From Embleya sp040605455 (GTDB taxonomy: Bacteria; Actinomycetota; Actinomycetes; Streptomycetales; Streptomycetaceae): a DNA stretch of 17,104 nt. Shown one piece after another: positions 6,955 through 13,978 of this stretch (position 1 is the stretch's first letter; the number at the start of each line of letters is the position of its first letter). A program made the translations under genes and the position numbers. The stretch spans positions 1 to 17,104 of the forward strand of contig NZ_JBEXCV010000173.1 of assembly GCF_040605455.1 (NCBI RefSeq), read 5' to 3'. The notes under the pieces were generated by a model, which made no database searches, was not told the DNA's origin, and saw only the letters and a list, made by a program, of their open reading frames with translations.

Positions 6955-7158
6955 ATGGCCACCGGTACGGTCAAGTGGTTCAACGCCGACAAGGGCTACG
7001 GCTTCATCTCGCAGGACGACGGCGGCGCTGACGTCTTCGTCCACTTCTCCGCCATTCAGACGAACGGCTACCGTTCGTTGGAGGAGAACCAGCGCGTGGA
7101 GTTCGAGGTCACGCAGGGTCAGAAGGGCCCGCAGGCCGAGATGGTTCGCCCGCTCTGA
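6955..7158 (+). CDS. Cold-shock protein (CspA family)
   Basis: A 67-residue single cold-shock domain, the usual length for actinomycete Csp proteins. It starts MATGTVKWFNADKGYGFI and carries both nucleic-acid-binding motifs: RNP1 (KGYGFI, ~13-18) and RNP2 (DVFVHF, ~26-31). The family binds single-stranded RNA and DNA as an RNA chaperone, either on temperature downshift or constitutively. The start is fixed by GAAGGAA 7 bases upstream and by the family N-terminus. It is monocistronic, with a long leader upstream and a strong terminator downstream. Confidence 0.98.
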   Translation: MATGTVKWFNADKGYGFISQDDGGADVFVHFSAIQTNGYRSLEENQRVEFEVTQGQKGPQAEMVRPL

Positions 7159-7196
7159 ATCGGTCCCGCGGCTCCGGCGACGGACCGCAGACCTAG

Positions 7197-7229
7197 CAAG
7201 GCCCGCGCCCGTGCAGGGTGCGGGCCTTG
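7197..7229 (+). terminator. Intrinsic terminator after the cold-shock gene
   Basis: CAAGGCCCGCGCCC (7197-7210) pairs with GGGTGCGGGCCTTG (7216-7229) over 14 bp with a single G-U pair and a 5-base loop. It lies 38 bases after the stop. It lacks a T-tract, as is common in streptomycetes. Confidence 0.88.
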
Positions 7230-7345
7230 GGGCGTTCTCCGGGTGGTTTGCGGCGCCCCGGGCGACTTCTGCCGAATTTTGACTTCCGTGGGATTTCACC
7301 GAGTGGGTCGGATCGTGCGTGGCCGGCGACATGGTGAGGGGCCAC

Positions 7346-7351
7346 TAGCAT
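7346..7351 (+). promoter_or_regulatory. -10 box positioned for leaderless transcription
   Basis: TAGCAT fits the actinomycete -10 pattern TANNNT and ends 6 bases before the ATG at 7358, which would place the transcription start at or next to the A of the ATG. No convincing -35 is visible 16-18 bases upstream. The only purine-rich stretch (GAGGGG, about 7335-7340) is about 17 bases before the ATG, too far for a ribosome-binding site. Confidence 0.5.
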
Positions 7352-7357
7352 GTCTGT

Positions 7358-7840
7358 ATGGGTTTCCTGCGCCGCCGCCCCCCGTCCGGGCCGGATTTCG
7401 ACGTTCTTGCCATCCCGTTCACCGACTGGCCCGGCTCCGTGATCGTGGCCATGTTGCCGGGGGAGGACGGCAGTTGCCAGGGGATCTTCGTCCGCTACGA
7501 CCTGCTGGCCAACCGTGGCCCCGCGATGCTGATCGGCAACCTGCCGCCCGGTTCGCCCGCGCGTGAGGAAGGCGTCGGCCGGATCGAGGCCCAACAGCTG
7601 GTCGCGGCCCTGGGCCACGAGGAGATGCCCGAGGAGCTGTCCACCGAGGACACCCCGATCATGCTCGGCGACGACCTGCTGATCATCCGCAAGGTCAAGT
7701 ATGCGGAGGGGCGCCTGGCCTGCGTGGAATTCGACCGCAGCGACAACGTCATGGTGCGCATCGTGACCTGGGACCGCCCGATCACCGACGACGTGTTCCA
7801 ACTGCTCAAGCCGATCCCCTCGGACGCCTTCGGCGGCTGA
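7358..7840 (+). CDS. Conserved-looking hypothetical protein, 160 residues
   Basis: Not recognised. The frame has strong G/C preference at third codon positions and ends directly before a convergent region, which supports it being real. The protein is soluble, with no signal peptide or membrane helix. It starts with a basic tail (MGFLRRRPPSG), then alternates hydrophobic strands and acidic stretches: IPFTDWPGSVIVAML, GIFVRYDLL, a Glu-rich helix with EEMPEELSTED (~88-98), DDLLIIRKVKY and VMVRIVTWD. This suggests a small alpha/beta domain. There is only one plausible start; ATG at 7350 is in another frame and leads to a 30-codon ORF. Translation is probably leaderless. It sits alone between the cold-shock gene and a convergent kinase-like gene. 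No function is proposed. Confidence 0.8.
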   Translation: MGFLRRRPPSGPDFDVLAIPFTDWPGSVIVAMLPGEDGSCQGIFVRYDLLANRGPAMLIGNLPPGSPAREEGVGRIEAQQLVAALGHEEMPEELSTEDTPIMLGDDLLIIRKVKYAEGRLACVEFDRSDNVMVRIVTWDRPITDDVFQLLKPIPSDAFGG

Positions 7841-7841
7841 A

Positions 7842-7858
7842 CCCCGGCCGCACCGGGG
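7842..7858. terminator. Short GC hairpin after the hypothetical gene
   Basis: CCCCGG-CCGCA-CCGGGG forms a 6-bp stem one base after the stop codon at 7838-7840, in the 194-base convergent interval. It is a weak terminator candidate for either gene. No other clear terminator was seen in the interval. Confidence 0.4.
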
Positions 7859-8008
7859 CCGCGAGGCCCAAGCGGGCTCCCCGGCCACCGGTAGAACCCC
7901 ACCCTCCGTCCCCAACGCGACGGGTGGAACGGGTGGTCACGCGGCTCCCAGGCCACGCACATCGTGAGCCGGCCGAGACGTCGAGCTCGGTGGTCCCATC
8001 AGGGCCCG

Positions 8009-8034
8009 GCGGCCACGAGCATCGCGGCCACGAG
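8009..8034. repeat. Two direct copies of an 11-bp sequence next to a stop codon
   Basis: GCGGCCACGAG occurs at 8009-8019 and 8024-8034, separated by CATC. The second copy abuts the stop codon of the minus-strand kinase-like gene. The 15-base period keeps frame, so readthrough on the minus strand would read LVAAMLVAAG; this may be a decayed longer C-terminus. Confidence 0.6.
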
Positions 8035-9129
8035 TCAGCGGGTGCCGATCGCCGCGCGCACGGCTCGTCGGACCATGCCGCAGTCGTCGTGCAGCCTGCG
8101 CAGGAGGCGGCGCTGGTCCTCTTTGCCGGGGCCCACGTCGTTGAGCCGGATCTCGCGGACGAGCACCAGCATCAGGTTGACCAGGAACGCGTCGCGGGAG
8201 AGGGAGCCCGACTGCTGGGCCGTCTGGATGATCTGGCGGCGGGTCATCGGGTCCCGGGCCAGCAGGGTCCACAGGACCGCCAGGTCGTAGCCGGGCAGGT
8301 GATAGCCGGAGGACTCCCAGTCGACCAGCGCCGCACCCTGGGCGGTCAGCAGCACGTTGGACAGGACCGCGTCGCCGTGGCAGAACTGCGCGGGCACCCG
8401 ACTGAGGCCACGCAGGAGTTGGGCCAGGTCGCCGGCGTCGCGGTCGGTGAGCAGGCCGAGCTTGTGGTAGCGGTCGACGCGGGCCGGATAGTCGAACGCG
8501 AGCGGGAACGACCCGGGCGGGGGCTTCCACCGGTTGAGCGTGGTGAACGTGTGCAGTACGGCGCGGACGTCGGCGCGGGCCATCGCGGTGCCCGGATGGC
8601 GTTCGTTCGCGGCGGGCCGGCCGGCCACGTGCTCCATCACCAGGATGCGCCGTTCGGGGTCGGCTGCGATCAGTCGCGGCACCCGGACCGGTGGCCGCTG
8701 ACGGGTGAAGGTGCGGTAGGCGTTGACCTCGTGCCGAAAGCGCTGGAGCCAGTGCGGCGAGGGGTCGGTCAGATACTTCACCACGACCGGGCCGCGTCCG
8801 ACCGAACCGGACAGGAGCAGGGAGCGTGGTGTCCTGCGCAGCACGGCGCCGGCGGTGAAGCCGGGACAGATCCGGGCGGCGAGCGCGGCGATCGCCTCCG
8901 GACCGGGAATCTGCTGCGCCATGCGAGGAACTCCAGGGCCCACGCCGGCCGGGGCCGGACCGGTCGCGACCGCGGCGTTCGCCGCGGTCACGGTGTTCGT
9001 CGACGCCACCGTGCCGGGCGCCGAACCACCGGAAGGCATACGCCTGTTCGGACCGGGACTGCCCGGCCGTGAGGTCGCGGAACCGGGATTGGCCGGGCGG
9101 CCGGGGGTGGTGGACGTCGTGGATGACAT
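8035..9129 (-). CDS. Aminoglycoside phosphotransferase / choline-kinase-like family protein
   Basis: A 364-residue protein with the APH/choline-kinase fold. VVVK (lysine ~118) is the nucleotide-binding lysine. FCHGDAVLSNVLL gives the catalytic H-G-D-x-x-x-x-N (H251, D253, N258), and LVDWESSG gives the metal-binding Asp (D270). The catalytic set looks complete, so it should transfer phosphate from ATP to a small hydroxylated substrate, which cannot be read. ATG at 9129 has AGGAAGG 5 bases upstream, but residues 1-69 are a Ser/Thr/Pro/Ala-rich low-complexity leader. A second ATG at 8922, with GGAG 8 bases upstream, would give a 295-residue protein of the normal family length. It is divergent from the NsdA/NsdB-like regulator. 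Resistance to a real aminoglycoside should not be assumed; most such actinomycete genes are of unknown substrate. Confidence 0.87.
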   Translation of the reverse strand: MSSTTSTTPGRPANPGSATSRPGSPGPNRRMPSGGSAPGTVASTNTVTAANAAVATGPAPAGVGPGVPRMAQQIPGPEAIAALAARICPGFTAGAVLRRTPRSLLLSGSVGRGPVVVKYLTDPSPHWLQRFRHEVNAYRTFTRQRPPVRVPRLIAADPERRILVMEHVAGRPAANERHPGTAMARADVRAVLHTFTTLNRWKPPPGSFPLAFDYPARVDRYHKLGLLTDRDAGDLAQLLRGLSRVPAQFCHGDAVLSNVLLTAQGAALVDWESSGYHLPGYDLAVLWTLLARDPMTRRQIIQTAQQSGSLSRDAFLVNLMLVLVREIRLNDVGPGKEDQRRLLRRLHDDCGMVRRAVRAAIGTR

Positions 9130-9152
9130 GTAAACCTTCCTGCGCTGCCGAG

Positions 9153-9202
9153 TGGTGGATCCGGCCGCGCGACGGGTGGGGGCCCACGTGCCGGATCCAC
9201 CA
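9153..9202. promoter_or_regulatory. Long inverted repeat between divergent kinase and regulator genes
   Basis: TGGTGGATCCGGC (9153-9165) and GCCGGATCCACCA (9190-9202) are perfect 13-bp arms around 24 bases. A further GATCCAC (9230-9236) repeats the half-site, and CCACGTG occurs at 9184-9190 and 9233-9239. It begins 24 bases from the kinase-like start codon and ends 162 bases before the regulator start. The arrangement suits a dimer-binding operator controlling one or both divergent genes; it could also fold as an mRNA hairpin in the kinase leader. Confidence 0.6.
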
Positions 9203-9364
9203 TCAACAACACTCCGAGGCCCGGGTGGTGATCCACGTGGCGAGCCCTGGCGAACCATGGCGAATCGGAGCCGGCCGCTCCGTACCCGGCTAGCCTCGGT
9301 CCGGCAGGCGACCTCGTACAGGACGCTTTCGAGCCACGGTCCCCACATCAACGGGCGGTTTGCA

Positions 9365-10783
9365 ATGCGCCGGGAACCCAACACCAAACTGGTGGACCTC
9401 TTCGCCCTGACCGGGTGGTCCAAGGGAGAACTCGCCCGACTGGTCAACCGTCGGGCCGCCGCGATGGGCCATCCTCAGCTTGCCACGGATACCTCCAGGG
9501 TCCGGCGCTGGCTGGAGGACGGCGAGCGGCCGAGGGACCCGGTGCCTCGGGTTCTGGCAGCCCTTTTCACCGAGCGGCTCGGGCGTGTTGTCACCTCGGA
9601 GGACCTCGGCCTGACCGGCCGCCCCCGGCACAACGCGCAGGTGGTGCAGGAGGACCTGCCGTGGAGCACCGAGCGCACGGTGACCGCGCTGACCGAGTTC
9701 ACCGGCATGGACCTGATGCTCAACCGGTACGGCTTCGCGGGCAGCGGGTTCGCGCTCGTCGCGGGCCCGGCCCTGGTGGCCAATTTCGATCGGTGGCTCA
9801 GCCCCGGGCTCGGCATGTCCCACCCGCGCGGCACGCCCGCCGATCCGGTGTCGTACGGGCTCGTCGACGCGGGGCCGATCGGAGCAGAGGAGGTCACCGC
9901 GCTGGAGAACGCGGTCACCGTCTTCCGTACCTGGGACGCGGATCGCGGTGGCGGGCTGCAACGCAAGGCGGTGATCGGGCAGTTGAACGAGGTCGGCAAT
10001 CTGCTGACCTATCCCAACCCGCTGCCGATCACCCGCCGACTGTGGAACGTGGCGGCCAACCTCGCCGCGCTGGCGGGCTGGATGTCGCACGACGTGGGCC
10101 TGGATCCGACCGCGCAGAACTACTTCGTGATCGCGGCGCACGCCGCCCGGGAGGCGGGCGACCTGCCGCGCGCGGCCGAGGCGCTCTCGCGCGCCGCCCG
10201 GCAGATGGTGCACCTGGAGCGTCCGGCCGACGCGCTCGCGCTGATCGAGTTGGCGCAGCGTACGGCGGGCGATCGGGCGGGGGCGACCACGCGCGCGATG
10301 TTCCACACCGTGGAGGCATGGGCGCAGGCCGCGCTCGGCCGGGCCGCGGACTGCCGGCGCACCCTGGGCCGGGCCGAGGCGGAGTTCGGCCGATCGCGCC
10401 CGGACGAGGATCCGGACTGGGTGGCCTTCTTCGACTCGGCCGACCTGCACGGCATGCAGGCGCTGGTGTACCGCACGCTCGCCGAGGTGGACCCCACGGC
10501 GGCCGGCCGAGCCCAGGAACACGCCGAGAAGGCCCTGGAGTTGCGGGCCCGCGGACATGAACGGTCCAAGACGTTCGATCTGATCTCGTTGGCCTCCGCG
10601 TGCCTGCTCGACGGCCAACCCGACCGCGGCGCACACCACGGGCGCCTCGCGGTCCGCGCCGCCGGCGAGGTCAGCTCCAAACGCACCTGGGACCGTCTGG
10701 AGGTACTGCGCAAACTCACCGACCGCTATCGCGACCTCCCCGAAGTCCAGGCTTTCCGCCAGGAATTCGCCGAAGGTTCCTGA
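9365..10783 (+). CDS. NsdA/NsdB-like TPR-domain regulator
   Basis: A 472-residue protein of the streptomycete family that includes NsdA and NsdB, negative regulators of development and antibiotic production in S. coelicolor. The N-terminal ~75 residues hold the family pattern: PNTKL..LF, GWSKGELARLVNR (~16-28), ATDTSRVRRWL..GE.PRDPVP and LAALFTERLGRVVT, which looks like a divergent helix-turn-helix module. Residues ~200-465 are Ala/Leu-rich repeated helices of TPR type (AAREAGDLPRAAEALSRAAR, AQAALGRAADCRRTLGRAE, AQEHAEKALELRARG). ATG at 9365 is picked from the family start (RREPNTKL); the ribosome-binding site is poor, and the open frame reaches back to 9152 without sense of a conserved protein. 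It is divergent from the phosphotransferase-like gene. DNA binding is inferred from the family; an assignment to NsdA or NsdB specifically is not claimed. Confidence 0.88.
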   Translation: MRREPNTKLVDLFALTGWSKGELARLVNRRAAAMGHPQLATDTSRVRRWLEDGERPRDPVPRVLAALFTERLGRVVTSEDLGLTGRPRHNAQVVQEDLPWSTERTVTALTEFTGMDLMLNRYGFAGSGFALVAGPALVANFDRWLSPGLGMSHPRGTPADPVSYGLVDAGPIGAEEVTALENAVTVFRTWDADRGGGLQRKAVIGQLNEVGNLLTYPNPLPITRRLWNVAANLAALAGWMSHDVGLDPTAQNYFVIAAHAAREAGDLPRAAEALSRAARQMVHLERPADALALIELAQRTAGDRAGATTRAMFHTVEAWAQAALGRAADCRRTLGRAEAEFGRSRPDEDPDWVAFFDSADLHGMQALVYRTLAEVDPTAAGRAQEHAEKALELRARGHERSKTFDLISLASACLLDGQPDRGAHHGRLAVRAAGEVSSKRTWDRLEVLRKLTDRYRDLPEVQAFRQEFAEGS

Positions 10784-10820
10784 ACCATGACGGTGGCCGA
10801 GAGGCCCGATCAGGCCCATC

Positions 10821-10866
10821 CGCACGTGCGACCGCCGCAGCGGTCCCACCCGAGGCAGCGGGTGGG
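10821..10866. terminator. Three abutting palindromes forming a bidirectional terminator region
   Basis: The 114-base interval between two convergent genes holds the 10-bp palindrome CGCACGTGCG (10821-10830). Directly next come ACCGC-CGCA-GCGGT (10831-10844) and CCCACCCG-AGGCAG-CGGGTGGG (10845-10866, 8-bp stem). The last is the best terminator. No T-tract follows on either strand. Confidence 0.7.
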
Positions 10867-10897
10867 CGGGCAATTCCATCCCGAGCCGAGCGAAGCG

Positions 10898-12544
10898 TTA
10901 CCGCACGCACACCGCCATCACGCACGCGTCGTCCTCGTACCTGGTGTGCCCGAGTCGGCTCAGCACCACGTCCACGCACGTCCTGGCGTCCGCGCCGAGC
11001 AACCGCGGCCCCAGGCCCAGGAGCGCGTGGACCGCCTCCTCCGTGCCGCGCCCGCGCCGCTCGACCAGGCCGTCGGTGAAGATCAACAGCACGTCCCCGG
11101 ACAACAGTTCGACCCGAGCCTCGGCGAACACCGGTTCGTCCAGCGCGCCCAGCAGCACCCCGAACGGTGTCGCCAGCGCCCGACCCGCTCCGTCCCGGTA
11201 CAGCAGCGGCGGCGGATGACCGCCCTGCGCCCAGGTCAACACCCGCTCCACCGGCTCGAATCGGGCACACACGGCGGTGGCCACCTTGTCCGCCGGCAGC
11301 GTGTGCACCACGATCCGGTTCAGCGCCGCCAACATCGCCCCGGGCCCCGCCCCGGTCATCGCCACCCCCTGCAACGCGCCGCGCAGCGTGGTCATCCCGG
11401 ACGCCGCGGCGACCCCGTGCCCCGACATGTCGCCGACCGCCAGGAGCACGTCGCCGCCCGGCAACGCGAGCGCGTCATACCAGTCGCCGCCGACCTTCGA
11501 GTCCTGCTCGGCCGGGAAGTAGCGGGTGGCCACCTCGATGCCGGGCAGGCTGATCGGCCGGGTCCACCACGGCATCACCACGCGCTGGAGCTCGGCGGCG
11601 ACCCGGTGCTCGGAGCGCACCAGCCGACGCTGGGCCAGCAGCTGCGCCCGGGTCTCGGTCAACGCCTCCTGAGTGCGCCGCAGTTCGGTGATGTCGCGGA
11701 GCAACGCCCAGACCGCGTGCGGGGTCCCGTCCGCGCCGAGCACCGGCTCGCCGACGAACTGCACGGACACCCGGGTGCCGTCCGCGCGCACGATCCGGAA
11801 CTCGCCCTCGGCGCCGTTCGCGTGTTCGAGCAGTTCGCGCACCAGGTCTGCGACGAACGCCCGGTCCTCGGCCGCCGCATGCCCGGCCAACTCGGCCAGC
11901 GGCAGCGGGCCGAGCGCGGGGTCGCGGCCGAACAGCGCGTACATCTCGGCGGACCAGCGCACGTCGTCGCGATCGAGGTGCCACTCGGCACTGGCCACCG
12001 GACCCGAGCCCGGGGCCGGGGGCGCGGCGGTCCGGCGCTGCTCGGGCAGCAGCCCGTTCGGGTCCGGTTCGACGAAGAGCCCGTTCGGGTCCGGCTCGAC
12101 GAACAGCCGGCGCAGATGCCGCCAGGGCAGCGCGGCGTTCTCCACGTCGCCGGGCGCGAACGACGCGGCGGGCCCGGCGTCCGGTGGCCGGACCGTGCTG
12201 CGCGCCGGCATGCTGGTCGCCGGGCCCGGATCGTCGGCCTGCCGATGCTCCGGGTCGTCGGTGTCCAGACTCAATCGGGCCAGGTATTCCGCCGCCTGGC
12301 CGAGGGTGCAGGCGAGCAGGTCGCACAACAACCCCCGCCGGTGCGCGTCCTCGACGGACGCCGCGTCCTCGCCCGAACCGGTGCAACGGGCCGCCCCCGC
12401 GCATCCGCCGACCGGGCCCGGACGCAGCCCGAATCCGCCGCGCAGGACCTCGAGTTCGGCCCGCATCCGGCCGATGTGCGCGAGCCATTGCGCCGGATCC
12501 ACCACGAGGGGTCCGTCCACGGGGTGTTCGGGCCGTTCGCGCAT
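10898..12544 (-). CDS. PAS-domain SpoIIE/PP2C-type serine/threonine phosphatase
   Basis: A 548-residue soluble signalling protein. The N-terminal ~180 residues are poorly defined, with an ANTAR/GAF-unlike helical start and a Pro-rich spacer. A PAS domain follows (~185-287, ending ALLRDITELRRTQ), then a coiled-coil linker (~288-325) and a SpoIIE/RsbU-type PP2C domain (~333-548). The metal-binding acidic residues are in place: GGDWYD (D354), VGDMSGHG (D372), FTDGLVE (D491) and EDDA (538-539). Such proteins dephosphorylate anti-sigma-factor antagonists in actinomycete stress and developmental switches, with PAS as the sensory input. ATG at 12544 has GGAGGAG 9 bases upstream. An in-frame duplication of nine residues, LFVEPDPNG, lies at 147-164. 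It is monocistronic; no cognate anti-sigma genes are in the window. Confidence 0.93.
   Translation of the reverse strand: MRERPEHPVDGPLVVDPAQWLAHIGRMRAELEVLRGGFGLRPGPVGGCAGAARCTGSGEDAASVEDAHRRGLLCDLLACTLGQAAEYLARLSLDTDDPEHRQADDPGPATSMPARSTVRPPDAGPAASFAPGDVENAALPWRHLRRLFVEPDPNGLFVEPDPNGLLPEQRRTAAPPAPGSGPVASAEWHLDRDDVRWSAEMYALFGRDPALGPLPLAELAGHAAAEDRAFVADLVRELLEHANGAEGEFRIVRADGTRVSVQFVGEPVLGADGTPHAVWALLRDITELRRTQEALTETRAQLLAQRRLVRSEHRVAAELQRVVMPWWTRPISLPGIEVATRYFPAEQDSKVGGDWYDALALPGGDVLLAVGDMSGHGVAAASGMTTLRGALQGVAMTGAGPGAMLAALNRIVVHTLPADKVATAVCARFEPVERVLTWAQGGHPPPLLYRDGAGRALATPFGVLLGALDEPVFAEARVELLSGDVLLIFTDGLVERRGRGTEEAVHALLGLGPRLLGADARTCVDVVLSRLGHTRYEDDACVMAVCVR
12053..12106 (-). repeat. 27-bp in-frame tandem duplication inside the phosphatase gene
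   Basis: Two adjacent 27-base copies (12053-12079 and 12080-12106) differ at two positions. Each encodes LFVEPDPNG in the Pro-rich spacer before the PAS domain. The low divergence suggests a recent slippage event; copy number may vary among strains. Confidence 0.9.
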
Positions 12545-12622
12545 CCGCTCGCGCTCCTCCGGACATGAGGTGGCAGGGGTGCAATGACTGTCGCACATCA
12601 AAGGCCCGGACGCGGATGAAAC

Positions 12623-12635
12623 CACGGTAACCGTG
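12623..12635. promoter_or_regulatory. 13-bp palindrome upstream of the phosphatase gene
   Basis: CACGGT-A-ACCGTG is a perfect palindrome 78 bases upstream of the ATG at 12544, between the thiolase operon terminator and the phosphatase gene. It is a candidate operator for the phosphatase promoter. No clear -35/-10 pair could be assigned. Confidence 0.45.
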
Positions 12636-12680
12636 ATGCTTGTGGCGGATTGCCTATTTCCGGTGTCCGGAGATGGCGAA

Positions 12681-12712
12681 AGGGGCCCGATCGCGACCGC
12701 GATCGAGCCCCT
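12681..12712 (-). terminator. Terminator of the CoA-transferase / DUF35 / thiolase operon
   Basis: On the minus strand AGGGGC-T-CGATCGC pairs with GCGATCG-G-GCCCCT (6 + 7 bp, one mismatch) around GGTC, followed by TTCG. It lies 70 bases after the thiolase stop codon. Confidence 0.85.
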
Positions 12713-12782
12713 CACCAGCCTTGACGACCAAAACCCGACGCGGGCTCGACTACCTTCGAGCAACACGCGGGCGATACGCCGA

Positions 12783-13976
12783 TCAGCCGAGTTCGTTGCC
12801 CAGGATGGAGATGAACGAGACCATCTCGCCGGGATATCCGCCGAGGTTGTGGGTCAGTGCGAGCTTGCGGCCGTCCGCCGGGATCCGCCGGTCCGCCGGC
12901 GCCTCGTCACGCAGCTGGAGCCAGGCCTCGAACATCATCCGAAGCCCGGACGCGCCGACCGGGTGACCGAAGCTCTTGAGTCCGCCGTCCGGGTTGACCG
13001 GCAGCCGGCCGCCCAGGTCGAACGCGCCGGCCAGCACGTCCTTCCACGCGGTGCCACGATCGGCGAACCGCAGATCCTCCATCAGGACCAGCTCGGTCGG
13101 CGTGAAACAGTCGTGCACCTCGGCCATCGCCAATTCCTCGCGCGGGTTGCGCACCCCCGCCTGGCGGTAGGCGTCCTCGGCGCACGCGGCGATCTCGCGG
13201 AACGTGGTGTAGTCGTACTCCGGGTCGATCACCCCCGAGCCGTTGCCCGCCACCAGTGACAGTGCCTTGATGTACAGCGGCTTGTCCGTGTACAAGTGCG
13301 CGTCCTCGGCCCGCACCACGATTGCCGCCGCCGCGCCGTCCGCGACGCCCGCGCAGTCGAACACGCCCAACTGGCCCGCGAGTTTGGGCATCGCCGAGAT
13401 CTTCTCCGGCGCGATCTCCTTGCGGAACTGGGCACGCGGGTTGCGCGCGCCGTTGTGGTGGTTCTTCGCCGCGATGTGCGACAGCACGTCGCGCATCTCC
13501 GCCTCGGACACCCCGTACTTGTCGCCGTACGCGGGCACCACCATCGAGAACATCGCCGCCGCGGTGAGCGTGCGAGCGGTGCCGTCACCCGGGATCGGGA
13601 ACGCGTTCAGGCCCTGGAAGCCGCCGTCCTTGACCTTCTCCACGCCGACCGCCATGGCCACGTCGTACGCACCGGACGCGACCGCGTACGCGGCCTGGCG
13701 CAGCGCGTCGGATCCGGTTGCGCACATGTTCTCCACGCGGGTGACCGGCTTGCCCTGCAACTGCAGCGGCTTGGCCAGCGTCAACCCGGACATCCCGGAC
13801 TGCGCGGTGCCCAGCCAGTAGGCGTCGACCTGCTCCTTGTCCACGCCGGCGTTCGCGAACGCCTCGGTCGTCGCCTCGATCAACAGGTCGTCGGTGCCCC
13901 GGTCCCAGTGTTCGACGAAGGGGGTGCAGCCCATCCCGATGATGGCGACGCGGTCCTTGATGCCGTGCGATCCCAT
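12783..13976 (-). CDS. SCP2-type thiolase / lipid-transfer-protein family acetyl-CoA acetyltransferase
   Basis: A 397-residue thiolase-fold protein of the SCP-x/Ltp group. It has the nucleophile in NMCATGSDAL (C85), VHDCFTPTE (H288, C290) and GHPVGASG (H338), so the catalytic set looks complete. Relatives cleave or form C-C bonds on 3-oxoacyl-CoA or, as in Ltp2 and Ltp4, act as retro-aldolases on steroid side-chain CoA esters together with DUF35 proteins. ATG at 13976 has GAGGAGG 7 bases upstream. That site lies inside the end of the preceding DUF35-fusion gene, whose stop is only 2 bases away, so the two are translationally coupled and probably form a complex. It is the last gene of the operon, followed by a terminator. 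Thiolase versus aldolase activity cannot be decided from sequence. Confidence 0.93.
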   Translation of the reverse strand: MGSHGIKDRVAIIGMGCTPFVEHWDRGTDDLLIEATTEAFANAGVDKEQVDAYWLGTAQSGMSGLTLAKPLQLQGKPVTRVENMCATGSDALRQAAYAVASGAYDVAMAVGVEKVKDGGFQGLNAFPIPGDGTARTLTAAAMFSMVVPAYGDKYGVSEAEMRDVLSHIAAKNHHNGARNPRAQFRKEIAPEKISAMPKLAGQLGVFDCAGVADGAAAAIVVRAEDAHLYTDKPLYIKALSLVAGNGSGVIDPEYDYTTFREIAACAEDAYRQAGVRNPREELAMAEVHDCFTPTELVLMEDLRFADRGTAWKDVLAGAFDLGGRLPVNPDGGLKSFGHPVGASGLRMMFEAWLQLRDEAPADRRIPADGRKLALTHNLGGYPGEMVSFISILGNELG

Positions 13977-13978
13977 GC

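Noticed and set aside
7350..7441. ORF from ATG 7350 upstream of the 160-residue gene
   Set aside because: Different frame, only 30 codons, no family match; the ATG overlaps the proposed -10 box.
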